Below, in pieces: positions 1-5,240 of a DNA stretch of 6,265 nt. The DNA comes from Anaerolineales bacterium. Lineage in GTDB: Bacteria; Chloroflexota; Anaerolineae; Anaerolineales; UBA6663. Within the stretch, counting starts at the first letter, position 1. Each line of letters begins with the position of its first letter. Made by a program: the position numbers and the translations under genes. The DNA lies in NCBI GenBank assembly GCA_016789165.1, contig JAEURL010000364.1, positions 1 through 6,265 on the forward strand, read 5' to 3'. The notes beneath the pieces are model-generated. The model saw only the letters and a program-made list of their open reading frames with translations, was not told the origin of the DNA and did no database searches.

Positions 1-243
1 GCTGGCCGCGGCCGGCACCGGCTCGGGCCGGGCGGGCGCCGTGGTCACGACAAAGTATTCGCGCTGCTGATTGTGATCGTGGGTGTGGTGATGCGCGTGG
101 CCGTCCGCGGCGGCCGCCTCCGCCGTCAACAACGAGACGTCGGCCACCAGCCAATACGGGCACAACCCGGGCTGAGCCAAGGACAAATAGCCGGCCAGAA
201 AGAGCAGGCCGGCCAGCCAGGCACGCTGCCACCACCAACGCAT
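1..243 (-). CDS. Partial small exported protein with His-rich segment, function unknown
   Basis: This gene is cut by the left edge: 81 codons are visible and no stop is reached. I do not recognise the family. The protein starts MRWWWQRAWLAGLLFLAGYL, a basic aromatic N-terminus followed by a hydrophobic core that looks like a signal peptide, with possible cleavage after SLA near residue 23, or else a membrane anchor. Then come a lone cysteine in GLCPYW (residue 28), an Ala-rich stretch, a His-rich cluster GHAHHHTHDHN (residues about 47-57) and a Pro/Ala-rich end. The His cluster suggests metal binding outside the cytoplasm, which is inference. The start is well fixed: reading back from this ATG in frame, no ATG, GTG or TTG occurs before the TGA that ends the kinase gene. 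No Shine-Dalgarno sequence is present, and a TACAAT box sits 9 bases upstream. It lies 93 bp downstream of the kinase on the same strand and may belong to that operon. Confidence 0.6.
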   Translation of the reverse strand, partial: MRWWWQRAWLAGLLFLAGYLSLAQPGLCPYWLVADVSLLTAEAAAADGHAHHHTHDHNQQREYFVVTTAPARPEPVPAAAS

Positions 244-252
244 AGTGCCGGA

Positions 253-258
253 ATTGTA
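253..258 (-). promoter_or_regulatory. Possible -10 box (TACAAT) of the His-rich protein gene
   Basis: TACAAT on the minus strand matches the sigma-70 type -10 consensus at 5 of 6 positions. Only 9 bases separate it from the ATG at 241-243, so a transcript from it would be leaderless or nearly so, which agrees with the missing Shine-Dalgarno sequence. No convincing -35 hexamer is visible at 16-18 bp. It could be chance. Confidence 0.3.
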
Positions 259-274
259 CGGGTTTTGACTTGAT

Positions 275-295
275 TCAGGAGGAGGGCGCCCCTGA
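275..295 (-). other. Short inverted repeat between kinase and His-rich gene
   Basis: On the minus strand TCAGGGG and CTCCTGA can pair as a 7-bp stem with one G-U pair, around a 7-base loop. It lies in the 93-bp gap after the kinase stop. No T-run follows, so it is not a standard intrinsic terminator. It could be a weak attenuator, an RNA-end stabiliser or chance. Confidence 0.25.
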
Positions 296-336
296 CTACG
301 GCCGGGAATTGCGCGGACCGGCTCCGATTTTCTCGA

Positions 337-1689
337 TCAGCCGGCGCGGGCGGCGGGCAAGGTCAGCGTGAAACAGGTGCCCTGGCCGACCTGGCTTTCC
401 ACCGTGAGCGTGCCGCCGTGCGCCAGGACCAGCGAGCGCGCGATCGCCAGGCCCAGGCCGGATTCGCCTTCCGATTGCTGGCGCGATTTGTCGGCACGGT
501 AGAAACGGTCGAAGATGTGCGGCAGGTCCTCCGGCGGGATGCCGACGCCGGTGTCCGCCACGCGCAGGACCACGGCCCCCTCGGCCGGCCCGGCGCTGAG
601 CGTCACCTGGCCGCCCTCCGGCGTGTAGCGCAGGGCATTGGTCACGAGATTGCCCAGCACCTGCACCAGCCGCTCCGGATCCGCTTCCAAGTCCGGCGTG
701 CCGGGCGCCGTGCTGGCCGCCAACCGCAGACCCTTCTGCTCGGCCTGATGGGCGTAGCGTGCCGCCACGCCTTTCAGCAGCTCGGCCGGCGGAACCTGGT
801 CACGCTGCAAGGTCAGCTCGCCGGCGTCAGCCAGGGTCAGCGTGCGCAGGTCGTCCACCAGCCGGCGCAGCTGCTGGACCTCCTGCTCCATCAGCCCCAG
901 CCGTTCCGGGGTGGGCGCCAGGGTCCCATCCTGCATCGATTCAAAGTAGCCGGCCAGCACCGTCAGCGGGGTGCGCAGGTCATGGGCGATGTCGGCCGTC
1001 ATCTGGCGGCGCAGCTCGTTGGCGCGGCTCAGGTCCGCACTCATCTGGTTGAAGGCGCTGGCCAGGTCGCCCAGCTCGTCGCGCGTGCGGACCGGCACCT
1101 GCTGGCGCAGGTCGCCGGCGGCCATGGCGCGGCTGGCGGCGGCCAGGGCTTGCAGCGGGCGGGTGAGGGCTTGCGCCAGCACCAGGCCCAGGCCCAGGGC
1201 CACGGCCGTGGCGCCCAGGGCCCCGAGCAGCAGCATCTGCTGGGTGCGCGCCAGATAGCGCTCCTCTTCGCGGCTGCGCAGCAGCGGCTGATTGTCCACC
1301 AGCATCGTACCGACGGTCTGCCCGTCCAGCTCCAACGCCTGGCCCTGAGCCAGCCGGTCGGCCGGCGCCTGGGCGCCCAGCTGATAGGGGCCGGCCGAGA
1401 CCACGATCACGCCGGCGGCGTCGGCCACGGCGAACGGCACGGCCGGCGGATTGCCCTGCCCGGTCTGGTGCGGCTGATGGTTGGTCAGGGCGCTGTTGGC
1501 GCCGGCCCAGCCGCCGCTGGCCTGATAGTAGGCGAGGGCTTCCGCCGCAAACTCCTGGCGGGCCTGCTCCAGCCGCAGGTCGTCGAACGCCCGCTCATTG
1601 GTCAGGCGGATCAGCAGGAGCGAGAAGAGGGTGCCGGCCAGGCTCACGGCCACGAAGGTCAGCACCAGCCGCACACGCAGGGATCGCAT
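337..1689 (-). CDS. Membrane sensor histidine kinase, HAMP-HisKA-HATPase (BaeS-like)
   Basis: This 450-residue sensor kinase autophosphorylates on His and passes the phosphate to the regulator encoded just upstream. TM1 spans about residues 8-28. An extracytoplasmic sensor of about 120 residues follows; it has a PAS-like look (PFAVADAAGVIVVS) and no recognised ligand motif. TM2 is about 152-174, and HAMP about 175-225 (LTRPLQAL, AAGDL, DELGDLASAFN). The HisKA H-box is TADIAHDLRTPLT with phospho-acceptor H236. The ATPase domain has the N-box LGNLVTNALRYTPEGG (N347, N351), the G1 box DTGVGIP (D379), the F-box FDRFYR and the G2 box GLGLAIA (411-417). All catalytic motifs are intact and the length is normal. 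The start is the ATG 5 bases beyond the regulator stop. A GGAG lies 8 bases upstream inside the last regulator codons, so the two genes are probably translationally coupled. The signal sensed cannot be read from sequence. Confidence 0.95.
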   Translation of the reverse strand: MRSLRVRLVLTFVAVSLAGTLFSLLLIRLTNERAFDDLRLEQARQEFAAEALAYYQASGGWAGANSALTNHQPHQTGQGNPPAVPFAVADAAGVIVVSAGPYQLGAQAPADRLAQGQALELDGQTVGTMLVDNQPLLRSREEERYLARTQQMLLLGALGATAVALGLGLVLAQALTRPLQALAAASRAMAAGDLRQQVPVRTRDELGDLASAFNQMSADLSRANELRRQMTADIAHDLRTPLTVLAGYFESMQDGTLAPTPERLGLMEQEVQQLRRLVDDLRTLTLADAGELTLQRDQVPPAELLKGVAARYAHQAEQKGLRLAASTAPGTPDLEADPERLVQVLGNLVTNALRYTPEGGQVTLSAGPAEGAVVLRVADTGVGIPPEDLPHIFDRFYRADKSRQQSEGESGLGLAIARSLVLAHGGTLTVESQVGQGTCFTLTLPAARAG

Positions 1690-1694
1690 CCGCC

Positions 1695-2378
1695 TTACTC
1701 CGTGCAGAACCGGTAGCCCACGCCGAAGACGGTCTCCACGTAGCGCGGGTTAGCGGGGTCCGGCTCGATCTTGGTCCGCAGGTTGCGGATGTGCACGTTG
1801 ATGGTGCGCTCGGCGCCCTCCAAGGCCAAGCCCTGCAGGTGTTCCAGCAATTCCAGCCGGGTGAAGACCCGCCCCGGCGCCGACATCAGCAAGGCGAGCA
1901 AATCAAACTCGGAGGGGGTCAGCGCGGCCTCCGCGCCGGCCACCGTCACCCGCCGGCCGGCCCGATCCAGCACCACGTCCGCCACCCGCAGCAGCTCGGC
2001 CTCGCCGGCCGGCTTGCTGGCCCGCCGCAAAACGGCGCGCACGCGGGCCAGCAGTTCGTGCATGCCGAAGGGTTTGGTGATGTAGTCGTCGGCGCCCAGC
2101 TCCAGGCCCAGCACCTTGTCCGTCTCCTCCAGCCGCGCCGTCACCAGGATGATGGGGGTCTCGGCCTCCTTGCGGTAGGTGCGCACAAAATCGTAGCCGT
2201 CCATCTCCGGCATCATGATATCCAGCAGGATCAGGTCCGGCTTCTCGTGGCGGGCCGTGAACAACGCCACCCGGCCGTTCTCAGCCGCGACGACCCGGTA
2301 ACCGTGGCCGCCCAGGTACTCGCGCAGCAAGGTGCGCACATTGGCTTTGTCGTCGACGACGAGAATGGTTTGGGGCAT
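1695..2378 (-). CDS. OmpR/PhoB-family response regulator (receiver + winged helix)
   Basis: This is a 227-residue cytoplasmic transcription factor activated by aspartyl phosphorylation. The receiver domain (about 3-118) has the acidic pair D9-D10, phospho-acceptor D53 in LLDIMMPEMDG, T80 in ILVTAR and K102 in ITKPF. After a short linker, the winged-helix DNA-binding domain (about 128-226) shows LTPSEFDLLALL, a recognition-helix region RTINVHIRNLRTKIE and the wing VETVFGVGYRF. The open frame extends back to an ATG at 2529-2531, but the extra 51 residues are not family-like. I chose the ATG at 2376-2378 because the receiver then begins MPQTILVVDD, a GAGG lies 5 bases upstream (2384-2387), and a consensus TATAAT (2412-2417) falls inside the longer frame. 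The cognate kinase follows directly. The regulated genes are unknown; self-regulation and control of the divergent chemoreceptor are possible but not shown. Confidence 0.95.
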   Translation of the reverse strand: MPQTILVVDDKANVRTLLREYLGGHGYRVVAAENGRVALFTARHEKPDLILLDIMMPEMDGYDFVRTYRKEAETPIILVTARLEETDKVLGLELGADDYITKPFGMHELLARVRAVLRRASKPAGEAELLRVADVVLDRAGRRVTVAGAEAALTPSEFDLLALLMSAPGRVFTRLELLEHLQGLALEGAERTINVHIRNLRTKIEPDPANPRYVETVFGVGYRFCTE

Positions 2379-2411
2379 GGCGGCCTCGCGGGGCTGGGCG
2401 GAAGTGGCCTC

Positions 2412-2441
2412 ATTATAGGCGCGGACGGCCAGCCAGCTCCA
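2412..2441 (-). promoter_or_regulatory. Promoter of the response regulator-kinase operon
   Basis: A perfect TATAAT lies on the minus strand at 2412-2417. The best -35 candidate is TGGAGC (2436-2441), a 3 of 6 match to TTGACA with an 18-bp spacer, so the -35 is weak. Initiation about 7 bases downstream would give a leader of about 27 nt containing the GAGG ribosome binding site of the regulator at 2384-2387. The weak -35 would fit a promoter that needs an activator, such as the regulator itself; this is inference. Confidence 0.5.
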
Positions 2442-2588
2442 CCCTAGCGGCCGGCGATTCATGCCCCGCACAGAAGTGATTAAGAAACGGTACAGGCGCG
2501 GCAATTTGAGGGCGCGCTCACCCGAACTCACGGGGGCTTTACGGCCGGGGCGCTGCCCCTGACGTACGCTGAGATTTGGCCAAGCGCC

Positions 2589-2604
2589 GCGGCCGGCCGG
2601 CCGC
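2589..2604. repeat. 16-bp perfect GC palindrome in the divergent intergenic region
   Basis: GCGGCCGGCCGGCCGC equals its own reverse complement. It ends 30 bases before the chemoreceptor ATG and 16 bases before its ribosome binding site. The flanks AGC (2583-2585) and GCT (2606-2608) can extend the pairing past an uneven internal loop. A second small hairpin, GGGGC-GCT-GCCCC, lies at 2547-2559. The palindrome could be an operator, a leader hairpin or a product of the local GGCC-rich composition. Confidence 0.5.
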
Positions 2605-2620
2605 CGCTCCGGGCCCGTCA

Positions 2621-2626
2621 GGGAGG
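2621..2626 (+). promoter_or_regulatory. Ribosome binding site of the chemoreceptor gene
   Basis: GGGAGG is a strong Shine-Dalgarno match 8 bases before the ATG at 2635, and it fixes that start over the in-frame ATG at 2665. It overlaps the 10-bp palindrome GAGGATCCTC (2623-2632). An upstream CTCC (2607-2610) could also pair with its GGAG. Both pairings are short, so sequestration is only a possibility. I could not find a convincing -10/-35 pair for this gene in 2379-2620. Confidence 0.7.
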
Positions 2627-2634
2627 ATCCTCAC

Positions 2635-5223
2635 ATGCGTTCTGCGCTGCCGCTGTTTAAAAGAATGCTGGCCGTCGTGCTGGCGCCCGTCCGCACCCTG
2701 CGCGGCCGGCTGACCTTGGCTTTTCTGGCCGTGGCCCTGGCGCCGCTGCTGAGCGTGGGCGGGCTGGCCTATGACCGCATGGGGCAGGCCGTCACCGACG
2801 AGGTCTTCCGCAAACTGCTGGCGCTGCGGGACGCCAAGGCCGAACGCATTGAAAGTTATTTCACCGAGCGGCTGGTGGACGCGCGGGCCTTGGCCGCCCA
2901 GCCGGCCACCGCCACGGCCGTCCGGACCCTGTGCCTGGGCTGTCACGCCGACCAGGCCAGCAGCCGGGTGAACGAGGCCGAGGCCTTCGAGATTTACCGC
3001 CATTTATACGCGGACGCGCCCGATCTGGCGGACGCCGGCGACGGCAGCGAATACACGGCCGTGCACGCCCAGATCCACCCGATCCTCAAGGAATACCTGG
3101 AGGCGTACGGGTATTCTGATCTCTACCTGATCGATCCCCATCACGGCAAGATCATCTACTCGGTTCAGAAGAAGGACGACTTCGGCACCCACCTGACCTT
3201 CGGGCCGTACGCGGATTCCAACCTGAGCCGGGCCTATCAAATGGTGCTGGCCGATCACCAACCCGGCCAGGCCGTGCTGGAGGACTTCGCCGAGTACGGC
3301 GCGGATGGACAGGCAGCCTCCTTTGTCGCGGCGCCGATCTACGACGAGGGTGAGCTGGTGGGCATCCTGGCGTTGGAGCTGCCAATTGGCCAGATCGACG
3401 CCATCATGCAGGCCAGCACCGGCCTGGGTGAGCGCGGCGAAAGCTATCTGGTTGGCGCCGATCAGCGCCTGCGCTCCAATTCCCGTTTCTCAAACGACGT
3501 CACGCTGCTGCGCCAGACCGTGGACACGCCGGCGGTCGGGCTGGCCCTGGCCGGCCAGACCGGCCAGTTGAAGAGCGTCAGCTACCGCGGAACAGCGGTC
3601 CTGACCGCCTTTCGGCCGCTGGCGATCCCGGGCGTGCAATGGGCTTTGGTCACCGAGGCCGATCAGGCGGAAGCCTACCGCGGCGTCGATCAACTCCTGG
3701 GGCTGCTGGCGGCGGTGCTGGCGATCACCAGCGGCCTGGTGATTGCCGGCGCCTTGCTGATCGCGCGGTCCATCGCCCGGCCGGTGCGCGCGGTGGCGGA
3801 GGTGGCCCGCGGGCTGGCGGAGGTGGAGCTGCCGCAGCTGGCGGACAGCCTGCAGCGCCTGGCGGCCGGCGACCTGACCGCGCGCCTGGAATTTGCCGAG
3901 CGGGCCGTGCCGCCGGCCGGCTCCGACGAGACCGGCCAGATGGCGGCCGCCTTTGCCGCCATGCTGGCGCGCCTGGGGACGGTCAGCCAGGCCTTCAATG
4001 CCACGGCCGGCCAGCTGCGTGAACTGGGCGGGCAGCTGACCGCCAGCGCTCAGCGGGTGAACGCGGCGGCCGCCCAGCTCGCCGATAACGCGCGCCAGAC
4101 CGGCGAGGGGACGCGTCAGATCGCCTCGGCCGTGCAGCAGGTCGCCGGCGGCGCCCAGGATCAGGCGCAGTCGGCCACGCGCGGCGTCGCCGCCACCGCC
4201 CAGCTGCGCCACGCAATCGACGAGGTGGCGCAGGGCGCCCGCGCCCAGGCGGCAGCCGTGGAGCAGGCCGCCGGCCTCACGCACCAGATCGTGGCCAGCG
4301 TCAGCCAGGCGCTCGACCACGCCCAGGCCGGCCTGCAGGGCGTGGGCCAGGCGGCCCACTCCGCTCAGGCCGGGGCGGACACCGTCGCTCAGACCATGGC
4401 GGGCATGGAGGCCATCCGCACCACCACCCGCACCGCCGCCCGGATCGTCACCGAGATGGATGTCCACTCGCAGCAGATTGAAGCTATCGTGGAAGCCATT
4501 GGCGACATCGCCGGGCAGACCAACCTGCTGGCCTTGAACGCCGCCATCGAAGCGGCGCGGGCCGGCGAGCACGGCCGGGGGTTCGCCGTGGTGGCCGGCG
4601 AGGTCCGCAAACTGGCCGAGAAATCGGCCACGGCCGCCAAGGAAGTGAGCGGGCTGGTGCGGGCCATTCAGCAGGCCGTCAGCGAGACCAAACAGGCCAT
4701 CGAGGCCAGCACGCGCGCCGTGGACAGCGGCCAGCAGCAGGCCGACCACTCCGGACAGGCCCTGCACACAATCCAGGCCGCCGTCGAGGCCGCCGCCGGC
4801 CAGGTGCGCGGGATGGCGTCCGCGGTTGATCAGATCAACGGGCTGGCCGCCGCGCTCAAATCGGCCACGGATGCGGTGGGCGGCGTCGTCACTTCGCACA
4901 CAGCGGCCACGCAGGCCATGACGGCCAATGCCGGCCAGGTCAGCCAGGCGATGGAGGCCATGGCCGGCGTCAGCGAGGAGACCAGCGCCGCCATGCAGCA
5001 GATCGCGGCCTCCACCGAGACCCTCAACGCCCGCACGGCGGACGTCTCCCACTCCGCCGAGGCGCTGACCGGCCTGGCAACCGAACTGCGGGGAGTCGTG
5101 GCGCACTTCCAATTGGAAGCCGGGCCGGCCGCTCCGACCCCGGCGCCCCCGACCGCGAAGGCGCCCCGCGCCGGCGGGTTAGCCCGGCCGCGCGCCGGCC
5201 GCCAGTTGGCCCCGCCCGCCTGA
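2635..5223 (+). CDS. Methyl-accepting chemotaxis protein, double-Cache sensor with CXXCH heme-c motif
   Basis: This 862-residue transmembrane chemoreceptor should signal to a CheA/CheW array. A basic N-terminus precedes TM1 (about 26-46). The extracytoplasmic sensor (about 47-350) looks like a double Cache: a long first helix, a distal lobe (SDLYLIDPHHGKIIYS, then DDFGTHL and GPYADSNL) and a proximal lobe (GERGESYLVGADQRLRSNSR, then VQWALVTEAD). The amino-acid-sensor motif RxWY is absent. At the end of the first helix lies CLGCH (C100, C103, H104), a heme-c signature formed by the only two cysteines in the protein. TM2 is about 354-376. The HAMP (about 377-445) is longer than usual between P383 and G412. 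The signalling coiled coil (about 455-825) has the conserved hairpin tip QTNLLALNAAIEAARAGE (628-645) and a likely methylation site SEETSAAM (780-787). The Pro/Ala/Arg-rich tail lacks a CheR/CheB-tethering pentapeptide. No che gene is nearby. The receptor assignment is firm; heme binding is inferred. Confidence 0.93.
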   Translation: MRSALPLFKRMLAVVLAPVRTLRGRLTLAFLAVALAPLLSVGGLAYDRMGQAVTDEVFRKLLALRDAKAERIESYFTERLVDARALAAQPATATAVRTLCLGCHADQASSRVNEAEAFEIYRHLYADAPDLADAGDGSEYTAVHAQIHPILKEYLEAYGYSDLYLIDPHHGKIIYSVQKKDDFGTHLTFGPYADSNLSRAYQMVLADHQPGQAVLEDFAEYGADGQAASFVAAPIYDEGELVGILALELPIGQIDAIMQASTGLGERGESYLVGADQRLRSNSRFSNDVTLLRQTVDTPAVGLALAGQTGQLKSVSYRGTAVLTAFRPLAIPGVQWALVTEADQAEAYRGVDQLLGLLAAVLAITSGLVIAGALLIARSIARPVRAVAEVARGLAEVELPQLADSLQRLAAGDLTARLEFAERAVPPAGSDETGQMAAAFAAMLARLGTVSQAFNATAGQLRELGGQLTASAQRVNAAAAQLADNARQTGEGTRQIASAVQQVAGGAQDQAQSATRGVAATAQLRHAIDEVAQGARAQAAAVEQAAGLTHQIVASVSQALDHAQAGLQGVGQAAHSAQAGADTVAQTMAGMEAIRTTTRTAARIVTEMDVHSQQIEAIVEAIGDIAGQTNLLALNAAIEAARAGEHGRGFAVVAGEVRKLAEKSATAAKEVSGLVRAIQQAVSETKQAIEASTRAVDSGQQQADHSGQALHTIQAAVEAAAGQVRGMASAVDQINGLAAALKSATDAVGGVVTSHTAATQAMTANAGQVSQAMEAMAGVSEETSAAMQQIAASTETLNARTADVSHSAEALTGLATELRGVVAHFQLEAGPAAPTPAPPTAKAPRAGGLARPRAGRQLAPPA
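2932..2946 (+). other. Putative heme c attachment motif CLGCH in the chemoreceptor
   Basis: Codons TGC CTG GGC TGT CAC encode C100-L-G-C103-H104. CXXCH is the classical signature to which cytochrome c maturation systems attach heme in the periplasm or outside the membrane; H104 would be the proximal iron ligand. Its position after TM1, in the extracytoplasmic domain, is on the correct side of the membrane. Alternatives are a zinc site or a thiol-disulfide switch. Confidence 0.55.
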
Positions 5224-5240
5224 CACCCGCCCCGCCCCGG
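5224..5240. other. 17-bp gap between convergent genes, no terminator seen
   Basis: Only a C-rich 17-bp stretch separates the chemoreceptor stop from the acetyltransferase stop on the opposite strand. No hairpin followed by a T-run is present here or just inside either gene. Transcripts from the two genes must therefore end by another route or overlap. Confidence 0.6.

Noticed and set aside
73..273. 66-codon plus-strand frame at the left edge
   Set aside because: It lies opposite the exported His-rich gene, whose signal-peptide-like start and fixed ATG make it the better call.
241..339. Possible stop read-through fusion of the kinase with the His-rich protein, since the kinase TGA and that gene share a frame with no stop between
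   Set aside because: The 31 intervening codons show no domain. The downstream protein starts with its own signal-like sequence, and there is no visible selenocysteine or read-through element.
418..1716. 432-codon open frame antisense to the histidine kinase
   Set aside because: The kinase on the other strand has all family motifs. This frame is rich in Arg, Gln, Gly and His with no recognisable domain.
1791..2447. 218-codon open frame antisense to the response regulator
   Set aside because: It is a shadow of the regulator gene; its translation is Gln/His/Arg-rich and has no family features.
2547..2559. GGGGC-GCT-GCCCC hairpin as a terminator
   Set aside because: The stem is only 5 bp with a 3-base loop, no T-run follows, and no plus-strand gene ends before it.
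2539..3003. 154-codon minus-strand frame overlapping the chemoreceptor start
   Set aside because: It covers the chemoreceptor N-terminal codons and its ribosome binding site, and shows Gly/Gln/Arg-rich low complexity with no domain.
3490..5112. 540-codon open frame antisense to the chemoreceptor
   Set aside because: It mirrors the GC-rich coiled-coil codons of a clear receptor gene. Its translation is low-complexity Gly/Ala/Leu/His/Arg with no domain, and such long antisense frames are usual at this G+C.
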